From Shewanella sp. MR-4 (GTDB lineage: Bacteria; Pseudomonadota; Gammaproteobacteria; Enterobacterales; Shewanellaceae): 64,000 bases of DNA. Location: contig NC_008321.1 in the NCBI RefSeq assembly GCF_000014685.1, forward strand, positions 2,291,001-2,355,000. The letters run 5' to 3'. Shown here one piece after another: positions 37,222 through 45,517 of the stretch (its first letter is position 1; every line of letters begins with the position of its first letter). Both the position numbers and the translations under genes were made by a program. The notes under the pieces were generated by a model. That model was not told where the DNA came from and made no database searches. It saw only the letters and a program-made list of their open reading frames with translations.

Positions 37222-37298
37222 TGGTACACCCGAGTGGACTCGAACCACCGACCCCTACCATGTCAAGGTAGTGCTCTAACCAACTGAGCTACGGGTGC
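37222..37298 (-). tRNA. tRNA-Val (GAC), copy 2 of the transcript
   Basis: 77 nt with encoded CCA. Anticodon stem CTACC/GGTAG with loop TTGACAT (GAC anticodon); T-loop GGTTCGAGTCC. The acceptor stem is GCACCCG/CGGGTGT, giving a G1-U72 wobble. Identical to the copy at 37337-37413 and transcribed after it. Confidence 0.97.
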
Positions 37299-37336
37299 AC
37301 TGTTTGAATTTCAAAATTTAGACTCTTTGAAGAGAG

Positions 37337-37413
37337 TGGTACACCCGAGTGGACTCGAACCACCGACCCCTACCATGTCAAGGTAGTGCTCTAACCAACT
37401 GAGCTACGGGTGC
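37337..37413 (-). tRNA. tRNA-Val (GAC), copy 1 of the transcript
   Basis: Identical 77-nt sequence, 38 nt before the other copy on the minus strand, so both are likely cut from one precursor driven by the promoter at 37469-37497. Confidence 0.97.
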
Positions 37414-37468
37414 ATTGTTTTAATCGTTACGACAACACTACTTTGCGTTGTGCTTCGGAACGAGCGCT

Positions 37469-37497
37469 ATATTAGGGGGATAGCGAAAGGCTGGCAA
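37469..37497 (-). promoter_or_regulatory. Promoter of the tandem tRNA-Val genes
   Basis: Minus strand TTGCCA, 17-nt spacer, TAATAT, followed by a GC-rich AGCGCTCG discriminator typical of stringently controlled stable-RNA promoters; about 55 nt before the first tRNA. Confidence 0.75.
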
Positions 37498-37622
37498 GCA
37501 AAAAAATGAATTTTATTGCCAAATGGTGAATTGCTGTGCAACTTGTCCAGTGTTTCAGCAAAGTTGTTGATAAAACGGCAAGTTAGATTGTTATGCAAGC
37601 CAAAATCACCCCGCACGGAATA

Positions 37623-37649
37623 AAACGGCGAGCATTTAGCTCGCCGTTT
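37623..37649 (-). terminator. Intrinsic terminator after norM
   Basis: AAACGGCGAGC/GCTCGCCGTTT, 5-nt loop, TTTTATT following on the minus strand, 15 nt after the norM stop. Confidence 0.9.
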
Positions 37650-37663
37650 ATCTTTCCATCTGC

Positions 37664-39043
37664 TTAGTGATGCACGCTGTCGCCTTCAATCAAACTTAAA
37701 TGCACACCATGCTTTTGAATATAACGAAGGCGGATGAAAAACAGCAGCGCCGCCGAGGTGAGGCCTGCAATTAATCCTGTCCAAAAACCATGGGCGCCCA
37801 TGGCGGGGACGATTAAGTCGGTATACGCCAAGGTGTAACCTAATGTCATGCCGATGCCCCAATAGGAGAATAGCGTAATGTAAAACGCACTGCGGGTATC
37901 TTTATATCCACGCAAGGCGCCGGCGGCGACCACTTGGACAGAGTCAGATAATTGATACAGCGCGGCCATCAGCATCAAACTGCCCGCAAGTACCACCACT
38001 TCGGGATCGCCGTTATACAACTCGGCGATTTGGAAACGGAATAACACAGTTAAGATTGCCGTCGACAATGCCAATGAAAGCGCCAACCACAATCCGACCT
38101 TTGCCACCACGGCAGAAATATCCGCACGATCGCGGCCGAGGTAGTAGCCAATACGAATCGAGACGGCAATACCTATCGAAAGTGGCAACATAAATACTAT
38201 GGCGGAGAAGTTCAACGCAATCTGATGGCTGGCCACCACAGTCGCGCCTAATGGCGCCAGCAGCAGGGCGATAATCGCAAACAGGCTCACCTCAAAGAAG
38301 AGCGCCATCGCAATCGGCATCCCAAGCTTCGTCATCTTCTTCATCGTGGTAAAATCGGGGCGATGGAACTGGCTAAAGGGCGCCAATGCAGCAAACTTTT
38401 TATGGAACTGCATATAAATCGTCATGGCTATTAACATGGCCCAAAAGACTAAAGCAGTCGCGACACCACAACCTGCGCCGCCCATGGCTGGCACGCCGAA
38501 ATGGCCATAGATAAAGATATAGTTTGCCGGGATATTCACCGCTAACCCCACGAATCCGATGATCATGGTCGGTAATGTGTAAGAAATCCCTTCACTGCAA
38601 CCGCGTAATACCTGATAGAGCACAAATGCGGGCGCGCCCCATAAAATACCGTCGATATATCCTATGGTTAAGTTGTACAATTGGGGCTCTAAATTCATAT
38701 GGCTAAGCACGAGTGGCGCGGATGCGAGAAACGCCATCACGCCAAGGCCACCAATTAAGGCCAGATAAGCGCCTTGAAACGCCAGCGGTTGAATGGCTTT
38801 CTGATTGTTTGCGCCATTGTGATGGGCAAATAACGGCGTAAACGCCATCAACAACCCTTGGACAAATAAGATGGCGGGTAACCAAAGACTAGTTCCTACG
38901 GCCACGGCGGCCATATCGACAGCACTGACGCGGCCCGCCATAACAGTATCGATAAACCCCATCATGGTTTGTGTCACTTGGGCGATCAACACTGGGAGTG
39001 CGAGTTGAATTAAGCGTTTGGCCTGAAAGCCTGAATGATTCAT
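37664..39043 (-). CDS. norM: MATE-family multidrug/Na+ antiporter
   Basis: Twelve-helix inner-membrane exporter of cationic drugs, 459 aa. N-terminal LALPVLIAQVTQTMMGFIDT and second-half LGMPIAMALFFEVSLFAIIA are the paired MATE signatures. Start at 39043 (MNHSGF) after AAAGG; the longer frame would overlap the divergent riboflavin synthase gene. The norM-riboflavin synthase divergent pair is also found in E. coli (mdtK-ribC). Confidence 0.95.
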   Translation of the reverse strand: MNHSGFQAKRLIQLALPVLIAQVTQTMMGFIDTVMAGRVSAVDMAAVAVGTSLWLPAILFVQGLLMAFTPLFAHHNGANNQKAIQPLAFQGAYLALIGGLGVMAFLASAPLVLSHMNLEPQLYNLTIGYIDGILWGAPAFVLYQVLRGCSEGISYTLPTMIIGFVGLAVNIPANYIFIYGHFGVPAMGGAGCGVATALVFWAMLIAMTIYMQFHKKFAALAPFSQFHRPDFTTMKKMTKLGMPIAMALFFEVSLFAIIALLLAPLGATVVASHQIALNFSAIVFMLPLSIGIAVSIRIGYYLGRDRADISAVVAKVGLWLALSLALSTAILTVLFRFQIAELYNGDPEVVVLAGSLMLMAALYQLSDSVQVVAAGALRGYKDTRSAFYITLFSYWGIGMTLGYTLAYTDLIVPAMGAHGFWTGLIAGLTSAALLFFIRLRYIQKHGVHLSLIEGDSVHH

Positions 39044-39076
39044 AAATACAGCCTTTAACGAATAAGCGAGCAAAAA

Positions 39077-39697
39077 ATGTTTACTGGTATAGTTCAAGCC
39101 ACCTGTGAGGTGGTTGCAATACATAAGAAAGATGGCCTAAATACCCTTGAGGTAGCGTTTAAACCTGATTTGCATGAGGGACTTGCGATCGGTGCAAGTG
39201 TGGCAAATAACGGGGTATGTCTGACGGTGACTCAGGTCGTTGATGATAGGGTATTTTTCGATGTAGTGGAAGAGACCTTAAGGTTGACAAACCTTGCCAA
39301 TTTGACCGTTGGCCAGCGGGTGAACATTGAGCGTTCTTTGACGTTTGGCAGCGAAATCGGCGGCCATATCCTCTCGGGACACATTCATACTAAGGCGAAA
39401 GTGAGCCACATTAGTCACACCGAGCAGCATTATGATCTAACCTTAAGCGTCGAGCCCAAATGGATGAACTATATCCTTTATAAAGGTTTTGTCGGGGTAA
39501 ACGGTTGCAGCTTAACGGTAGGCGAGGTGACCGAAAGCAGTTTTATGCTGCACTTGATCCCAGAAACCCTCAAATTAACCAATTTAGGCCAGTGTCAGGT
39601 CGGAGATGAGTTAAATATCGAAATTGACAGCCAAACCCAAGCGATCGTCGACACCGTCGAACGCGTGCTGGCCAAACGTTTTAGCGGCCAATCTTAA
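39077..39697 (+). CDS. ribE: Riboflavin synthase, alpha subunit
   Basis: Dismutates 6,7-dimethyl-8-ribityllumazine to riboflavin. It has 206 aa with two tandem lumazine-binding halves: MFTGIVQATCEVV...GVCLTVT and its counterpart GFVGVNGCSLTVGEV. Known as ribC or ribE in different species. Only 33 bp separate it from norM, leaving no room for an FMN riboswitch. Confidence 0.96.
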   Translation: MFTGIVQATCEVVAIHKKDGLNTLEVAFKPDLHEGLAIGASVANNGVCLTVTQVVDDRVFFDVVEETLRLTNLANLTVGQRVNIERSLTFGSEIGGHILSGHIHTKAKVSHISHTEQHYDLTLSVEPKWMNYILYKGFVGVNGCSLTVGEVTESSFMLHLIPETLKLTNLGQCQVGDELNIEIDSQTQAIVDTVERVLAKRFSGQS

Positions 39698-39706
39698 TCA
39701 AGATGC

Positions 39707-39907
39707 CTAGTAAATTTGCTCGTCGTCCGAGTCAATATATAACTCTATGGTGCGGCGGGCATCATCCACATGTAAACGCAGGTGGATGGGATTGCAACAA
39801 ATTCGGCAGTCATCGTAATAATCCTGATCGCCACTGCTGGCATCAATACTAATATGTTGATGGTGTCCGCAGTGGGGGCAGGCAATCACTTTATTCATGA
39901 TCCTCAT
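39707..39907 (-). CDS. CPXCG-motif cysteine-rich protein
   Basis: 66 aa (63 if translation starts at 39898). N-terminal CPHCG and a second CRICC pair probably bind zinc; the C-terminus is acidic. It belongs to the small CPXCG-motif family found in proteobacteria, of unknown function. Both candidate ATGs have fair ribosome sites (GGAG before 39907, AGGATC before 39898). It converges on the riboflavin synthase gene with a 9-nt gap. Confidence 0.8.
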   Translation of the reverse strand: MRIMNKVIACPHCGHHQHISIDASSGDQDYYDDCRICCNPIHLRLHVDDARRTIELYIDSDDEQIY

Positions 39908-40121
39908 GGCGCAACTCCTCTCTAACGAATGCTAGGGATACACTTGTCGCTAAGCCTTCACACTGGCTTTAGTTGAGTATACAAGAATATGTCCTGGTAA
40001 CTTAGATAAAGTCGGTATCAAAATCTCAGTAACTAGATTTTTCCGCTCAGCGCTTGGTACTTTTTTCACTGATATTTATCTAGCGTAAGAATCGTCAAGC
40101 ATATACACCAGCTAAGTTAAC

Positions 40122-40385
40122 TCAATCTTTTACTGTCATCAGTTCGACAGGCGCAGTCGGTAATATGCCTTCCTCTATATTGTCACTTATGGCCTGCGAT
40201 AGCTGTTCTATCTGCAGCAAAAGCTCGGCGTGAATATCGGCCTGCAAACCAATGGCGTCAAATTGCACCGCTTGACGTTGAACCGCTCGGGGTTCAGGTT
40301 GAGTGAGTGCCGTGGGGCTAACTGGGATTGGGTTCTGGGCGACTTGGCTAAGTGCAACCGTCAATAGGATACTTGTGAACATACC
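40122..40385 (-). CDS. Small secreted/hypothetical protein, 87 aa
   Basis: Start at 40385 (MFTSILLTVALSQVAQ), because AAAGGAGTTGGT lies just before it; the frame runs upstream without a ribosome site and across an inverted repeat. A short hydrophobic N-terminus could be a signal peptide, followed by a Pro/Gln-rich region (NPIPVSPTALTQPEPRAVQR) and an acidic helical tail. No family recognised. Confidence 0.6.
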   Translation of the reverse strand, partial: GMFTSILLTVALSQVAQNPIPVSPTALTQPEPRAVQRQAVQFDAIGLQADIHAELLLQIEQLSQAISDNIEEGILPTAPVELMTVKD

Positions 40386-40756
40386 AACTCCTTTGGCTTC
40401 ATTATTTACAGCGATGCGACTGCGCGGTATGCGTGGTGGTAAACCTCCAACCCACCCGCAATCATTTAACGCGCATAGCGTAGGGGCGTTAAATGACTGC
40501 CACATGAACGATTGACTGCAATATGATGAATTCACGGCAAACTTCGCAGATGGTGTTAATAAAGGAGCTGATTTGGGGGCTAAGCCTCGCAATTGGGCCA
40601 TTTAACTTGCGTGCCTTAAAGACTATCCCGTAGAATAACTGTCCTGCTACGCAAGGCGGCTAAGACTCCTGTACTGTCTTAACCTCGCGAGCATTCTCTT
40701 TTTACTTAATCACCATGTGGCCCTACGTGTGGGTCACCACTGGACAAGGATATTTC
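40386..40756. other. Intergenic region upstream of thrS
   Basis: 371 bp with the thrS promoter/leader and an imperfect inverted repeat at 40458-40500. In E. coli thrS is autoregulated by leader hairpins; no similarity to that operator could be established by eye. Confidence 0.4.
40458..40500. repeat. 15-bp inverted repeat upstream of thrS
   Basis: GCAATCATTTAACGC and GCGTTAAATGACTGC (14 of 15 paired) around 13 nt. The innermost part resembles integron attC core sequences but is far too short for one. Purpose unknown. Confidence 0.5.
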
Positions 40757-42685
40757 ATGCCTGTAATTACACTTCCTGATGGTAGCAAACGCGAGTTTGC
40801 ACATCCCGTATCGACTCTCGATGTTGCCGCTGATATCGGCCCTGGTCTAGCTAAAGCCTGTATCGCTGGTCGCGTGAATGGCGAACTAAAAGACGCTTGC
40901 GATCTGATCGAAACCGATGCTGAACTTTCTATTATTACCGCTAAAGACGAAGAAGGTATTGAAATCCTTCGCCATTCTTGCGCGCATTTATTAGGCCATG
41001 CAATCAAGCAATTATGGCCACAAACCAAGATGGCGATCGGTCCCGTGATCGATAACGGCTTCTACTACGACATCGATCTTGAGCACAAGCTGACTCAAGA
41101 AGATATCGAAGCCCTCGAAAAACGTATGCTTGAACTGGCGAAAACCAATTACGACGTAGTGAAACGCGTTGTGAGCTGGCAAGAAGCCCGTGATACCTTC
41201 GCCGCCCGCGGTGAAGAATACAAGATCGCGATTCTGGATGAGAACATCAGCAAAGATGCGACTCCAGCGCTCTATCATCACGAAGAATACACCGACATGT
41301 GCCGTGGTCCACACGTGCCAAACATGCGTTTCTGCCACCATTTCAAGTTGATGAGCATTGCTGGCGCTTATTGGCGTGGTAACTCTGAAAACAAGATGCT
41401 GCAACGTATTTACGGTACAGCATGGGCTGATAAAAAAGCCCTGAGCACCCATTTAGCCCGTCTTGAAGAAGCGGCTAAACGTGACCACCGTAAAATTGGT
41501 AAGCAGCTTGACCTCTACCATATGCAAGAAGAAGCACCAGGCATGGTGTTCTGGCATAACGATGGTTGGAGCATCTTCCTTGAATTAGAACGTTTCATTC
41601 GCCGTAAGTTAAATCAATACACTTACCAAGAAGTAAAAGGTCCATTGATGATGGACCGCGTACTGTGGGAACGTTCTGGTCACTGGGATAAATACTCAGA
41701 AGCCATGTTCACAACCAGCAGTGAAAACCGTGAATACGCGGTTAAGCCAATGAACTGCCCAGGCCACGTACAGATCTTCAACCAAGGCTTGAAATCTTAC
41801 CGTGATCTGCCATTGCGTATGGCGGAGTTTGGTTGCTGTCACCGCAATGAGCCCTCAGGTTCGCTGCACGGACTCATGCGCGTACGTGGTTTTACTCAAG
41901 ACGATGCCCATATCTTCTGTACTGAAGATCAAGTTCAAGCAGAAGTGAGCTCTTGTATCCAAATGGTATACGACACTTACTCGACATTTGGCTTTGAAAA
42001 CATCGTTGTAAAACTGTCGACTCGCCCAGAAAAACGTATCGGTGACGATGCCATGTGGGACAGAGCCGAAGAAGCACTCAAGCAAGCCTTACGTGCGAAC
42101 AACATCGAGTTCACCATTTTACCGGGTGAAGGCGCCTTCTACGGTCCTAAGATTGAGTTCACGTTGCACGACTGTTTAGACCGTGCATGGCAGTGCGGTA
42201 CTGTGCAATTAGACTACGCATTACCGAGCCGTTTAGGGGCAACTTACGTTGCCGAAGATAACAGCCGTCAAACACCTGTGATGATCCATCGTGCGATTTT
42301 AGGCTCGTTGGAACGTTTCTTAGGTATTTTGATTGAAGAATACGCTGGTCGCTTCCCAACTTGGTTGGCCCCAATGCAAGTTGTCGTGATGAATATCACC
42401 GACAAACAGGCTGATTATGTTGAAGAAGTGGTCAAATTCTTCAAAGAACAAGGTATTCGTGCCTCATTTGACTTGAGGAATGAGAAAATAGGCTTTAAAA
42501 TACGCGAGCACACCTTAAGGCGTGTTCCTTATTTATTGGTCGTTGGCGATCAGGAAATGGAAAATAAGGAAGTTGCGGTGCGTACACGTGATGGAGTCGA
42601 TTTAGGTAAGATGCGAATCGAAGATTTCGCCGCCAAGATCCATCAACAAATTTCGCTCCGTAGTCTCAAATTGTTGGAGGAATAG
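40757..42685 (+). CDS. thrS: Threonyl-tRNA synthetase
   Basis: Class II synthetase charging tRNA-Thr. Start at 40757 ([14 protein letters not shown]) after AAGGATATTTC gives 642 aa, the E. coli length. The N-terminal TGS domain, the editing-site [16 protein letters not shown], the catalytic [10 protein letters not shown], and [20 protein letters not shown] followed by an anticodon-binding tail are all present. The stop lies in the infC ribosome site. Confidence 0.98.
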
Positions 42686-42688
42686 GTC

Positions 42689-43231
42689 ATAAAGATCAAG
42701 AAAACAGCAGGGCGTCAGCCGGCCCCTAATAGAATCAATGAAGAAATCACAGGTGTACCTGAAGTACGCTTAACTGGCATTGATGGTGAAGCTATTGGTG
42801 TGGTAAGCATCAGAGATGCTCAGAATTTGGCAGATGAAGCGGGTGTAGACCTAGTCGAAATTAGTCCAAACGCTGAACCTCCAGTATGTCGCATTATGGA
42901 CTACGGTAAGTTCCTATTTGATAAAGCGAAAGCTCAAAAGGAACAAAAGAAGAAGCAAAAACAGGTTCAGGTTAAGGAAATCAAATTCCGTCCTGGAACT
43001 GACGAAAACGACTATCAGGTAAAACTACGCAACCTGATACGTTTTCTGGAAGACGGGGACAAAGCGAAAATTACGCTGCGTTTCCGAGGTCGCGAAATGG
43101 CTCACCAAAACCTGGGTATGGATCTATTGAACCGTATCAAAACAGACTTGGATGAGTATGCAATTGTTGAATCCTTCCCGAAAATGGAAGGCCGACAAGC
43201 CATTATGGTGCTAGCGCCTAAAAAGAAATAA
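42689..43231 (+). CDS. infC: Translation initiation factor IF-3, AUA start codon
   Basis: Binds the 30S subunit and checks start-codon pairing. The true start is a non-standard ATA at 42689, 8 nt after TTGGAGG; this gives 180 aa, the E. coli length. The conserved N-terminal domain runs KIKKTAGRQPAPNRINEEI then PEVRLTGIDGEAIGVVSIRD. The first ATG/GTG in frame (42800) would delete a quarter of the protein. Rare starts in infC are known to allow autoregulation by IF-3. The C-terminal KITLRFRGREMAHQ is typical. Forms an operon thrS-infC-rpmI-rplT. Confidence 0.95.
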   Translation: MKIKKTAGRQPAPNRINEEITGVPEVRLTGIDGEAIGVVSIRDAQNLADEAGVDLVEISPNAEPPVCRIMDYGKFLFDKAKAQKEQKKKQKQVQVKEIKFRPGTDENDYQVKLRNLIRFLEDGDKAKITLRFRGREMAHQNLGMDLLNRIKTDLDEYAIVESFPKMEGRQAIMVLAPKKK

Positions 43232-43315
43232 GTAGGGCAACCTATAAAGTAGCGAAGGCTATATGCTTTCGCTCGCCTTGCTTTTTATTTAACATCCCAA
43301 TGCGGAGTTTTAGTA

Positions 43316-43510
43316 ATGCCTAAAATGAAAACCGACAGAGGTGTAGCGAAGCGTTTTAAGAAAACCGCCAATGGTTTCAAGCGCAAGCAAGCCCATTTAC
43401 GTCACATTCTGACCAAAAAGAGCACTAAGCGTAAGCGTCACTTACGTAACAAGTGTTTAGTTGCCAAAGTTGACGTTCCAGCAATCGCGCGTCAATTACC
43501 ATACGCTTAA
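43316..43510 (+). CDS. rpmI: 50S ribosomal protein L35
   Basis: 64 aa, highly basic, [20 protein letters not shown]...[11 protein letters not shown] ribosome site GGAG precedes it. Lies 84 nt after infC and 16 nt before rplT; in E. coli this pair is repressed by L20 binding the mRNA. Confidence 0.98.
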
Positions 43511-43526
43511 TTTAGGAGATTAGAAA

Positions 43527-43883
43527 ATGCCAAGAGTTAAGCGTGGTGTAACCGCACGTGCTCGTCACAAGAAAGTTTTAAAATTAGCTAAAGGTTATTA
43601 TGGCGCTCGTAGCCGTACTTACCGCGTTGCTGTTCAAGCAGTAACTAAAGCTGGTCAATATGCTTACCGTGACCGCCGTCAGAAAAAACGTCAATTCCGT
43701 CAACTGTGGATTGCACGTATTAATGCTGCAGCTCGTCAAAATGGTCTGTCTTACAGCCGTTTCATCAACGGTCTGAAGAAGGCGTCTATCGAAATCGATC
43801 GTAAGATTTTGGCTGACATCGCTGTATTCGACAAAGTTGTATTCGCAACTTTAGTTGAAAAAGCAAAAGAAGCGTTAAACTAA
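43527..43883 (+). CDS. rplT: 50S ribosomal protein L20
   Basis: 118 aa, early-assembling 23S rRNA binder and, in E. coli, the autorepressor of rpmI-rpl[22 protein letters not shown] start and [20 protein letters not shown] are diagnostic. Last gene of the operon; a terminator follows. Confidence 0.98.
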
Positions 43884-43909
43884 GCAATTAGTTTGTCGCA
43901 CTTAAGAGG

Positions 43910-43932
43910 GGACCATTTGGTCCCTTTTTTTG
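43910..43932 (+). terminator. Intrinsic terminator after rplT
   Basis: GGGACC-ATTT-GGTCCC followed by T7, 27 nt after the rplT stop. Confidence 0.9.
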
Positions 43933-43977
43933 TTGCTGAAGTTGAGGCTTGCTTCAGGCGAGCCATAAAGCAGATAA

Positions 43978-44007
43978 AAAAATAGCAGGCTGATGCCTGC
44001 TATTTTT
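43978..44007 (-). terminator. Intrinsic terminator after trxB
   Basis: AAAAATAGCAGGC/GCCTGCTATTTTT with TGAT loop; T run on the minus strand, 40 nt after the trxB stop. Confidence 0.9.
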
Positions 44008-44046
44008 ATTTGAGTGGACACTCGGAAAGACTCACACTCGATTGTT

Positions 44047-45000
44047 TTACTTTTTAGCGTCTAAGTAACGTTCTGCATCTAATGCAGCCATACAACCTGT
44101 ACCCGCAGAGGTAATCGCTTGACGGTAATGTTGGTCCATAACGTCACCTGCGGCAAACACCCCTTCGATGCTGGTTTGGGTCGCGTTACCTTGAAGGCCG
44201 CTTTGCACCTTCAAATAGCCATTGTTCATCTCTAATTGGCCTTCGAAAATCCCAGTATTTGGGCTGTGACCAATGGCCACGAACACACCAGCGACAGCTA
44301 AATCAGTGATAGAACCATCTTTGGTGCTCTTCATTTTCAGGCCTGTTACACCCATAGCATCACCAACCACTTCCTCCATAGTTTGGTCAAGGTGCAGGAT
44401 AATGTTGCCGTTGGCCACTTTATCCATTAAACGGTCGATAAGGATTTTCTCTGAGCGGAAGGTGTCGCGGCGGTGAATTAAGTGCACTTCAGCGGCGATG
44501 TTACTCAAATAAAGTGCTTCTTCAACGGCAGTGTTACCGCCACCAATCACTGCTACTTTTTGATTGCGATAGAAGAAACCATCGCAGGTCGCACAGGCCG
44601 ATACACCGCGTCCTTTGAACGCTTCTTCAGACTCAAGTCCTAAGTAACGAGCAGAGGCGCCTGTCGCAATGATCAGCGCATCACAAGTGTATTCACCGTT
44701 ATCGCCTTTTAGACGGAAAGGGCGCTCAGTCAGCGTGACTTCATTGATATGGTCGAAAAGGATTTCAGTATCAAACTTTTCCGCATGCTTTTGCATACGT
44801 TCCATTAATGCTGGACCCGTTAAGTCTTCTGCATCACCTGGCCAGTTTTCAACTTCAGTCGTGGTGGTTAACTGACCACCTTGCTGCATACCTGTGATCA
44901 TCACTGGCTTTAAGTTTGCGCGCGCAGCATAAACTGCGGCCGTGTATCCTGCGGGACCTGAACCTAAAATCAATAGGTTGCTGTGTCTGACTTGGCTCAT
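44047..45000 (-). CDS. trxB: Thioredoxin reductase
   Basis: FAD/NADPH enzyme that reduces thioredoxin. Start at 45000 (MSQVRHSNLL) after GGAGAGAAAA gives 317 aa. FAD-binding LGSGPAGYTAAVYAARANL, redox CATC (Cys136, Cys139), NADPH-binding VIGGGNTAVEEALYLS and VFAAGDVMD are all present. Single gene with its own terminator. Confidence 0.98.
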   Translation of the reverse strand: MSQVRHSNLLILGSGPAGYTAAVYAARANLKPVMITGMQQGGQLTTTTEVENWPGDAEDLTGPALMERMQKHAEKFDTEILFDHINEVTLTERPFRLKGDNGEYTCDALIIATGASARYLGLESEEAFKGRGVSACATCDGFFYRNQKVAVIGGGNTAVEEALYLSNIAAEVHLIHRRDTFRSEKILIDRLMDKVANGNIILHLDQTMEEVVGDAMGVTGLKMKSTKDGSITDLAVAGVFVAIGHSPNTGIFEGQLEMNNGYLKVQSGLQGNATQTSIEGVFAAGDVMDQHYRQAITSAGTGCMAALDAERYLDAKK

Positions 45001-45517
45001 TTTTCTCTCCGTGCCTTTAGCAAATTGCATGGATTGTAGGGAATTTACCTGTAGGGGTAAAGCGCTGTTTGGTGATTCTTTTAGATTATGCTAATCGAAT
45101 CCTAAGGCAAATTGTCAGCCAGAGTTTACTAAGGCTTTGGCTTATACCAATCACATTAAATATCTAATCAGTTCAGAGCCTCGCAGGCATTTCAATCCAA
45201 GGCGCATTGACGCAGAAATGGTCATTCCCTTTTAAGTCAATGTAACACCGGAGTGGGATGCCTGTGTGGCTCCCAAAGGGCAGGTTTCAACGCGCTTTAT
45301 ACTGCGTTTAAGGCTTTCGAAAGAGCGCCACTATGCCTTCAAGCCTTCGCCTTGTCTAAAGCGCGTTGAATTCCCGCTGAATGAACAGATATTTAATACG
45401 ATTGGTATTAAACCCCGCACGGGTGAAGATATTTGTGATCAGCATAAAAAATCGGCCTCAACAGAGTGAGGCCGAACAAAACTGAGTAGGTAAGTGAAGA
45501 CCTATGCTCTCATATGA
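45001..45517. other. Intergenic region trxB/ald holding a MITE-like repeat
   Basis: 517 bp without a gene. The middle is a 265-bp element with terminal inverted repeats (45144-45408); the rest must hold the trxB promoter and the ald 3' end. Confidence 0.6.
45144..45408. mobile_element. MITE-like element with ~32-bp terminal inverted repeats
   Basis: The left end ATACCAATCACATTAAATAT and the right end, read inward, ATACCAATCGTATTAAATAT match at 18 of 20 bases. The similarity continues to about 32 bp (TCTAATCAGTTCAG versus TCTGTTCATTCAG). A second perfect 14-bp inverted repeat, TTCAACGCGCTTTA/TAAAGCGCGTTGAA, lies inside at 45286-45299 and 45357-45370. No coding frame. Such ATACCAATC-ended repeats are, to my knowledge, common in Shewanella and Vibrio; no other copy was seen in this window. 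A target-site duplication is not obvious. Confidence 0.65.

Noticed and set aside
39044..39124. Upstream extension of norM
   Set aside because: Would overlap the riboflavin synthase gene on the other strand and lacks a ribosome site; MNHSGF at 39043 has one.
40462..40496. Integron attC-like core ATTTAAC...GTTAAAT
   Set aside because: The two core-like heptamers fit RYYYAAC/GTTRRRY, but the whole structure is only 35 nt, well below any attC, and there is no integrase or cassette nearby.
40386..40601. N-terminal extension of the 87-aa gene to 159 aa
   Set aside because: The extension crosses an inverted repeat and has no start signal, while AAAGGAG precedes the internal ATG.
42800..43231. Short infC beginning at a standard start codon
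   Set aside because: It would lose part of the conserved IF-3 N-terminal domain that is encoded in frame upstream.
45266..45469. 67-aa plus-strand frame inside the MITE-like element
   Set aside because: No ribosome site, runs across the terminal repeat and into flanking sequence; not a transposase fragment I recognise.
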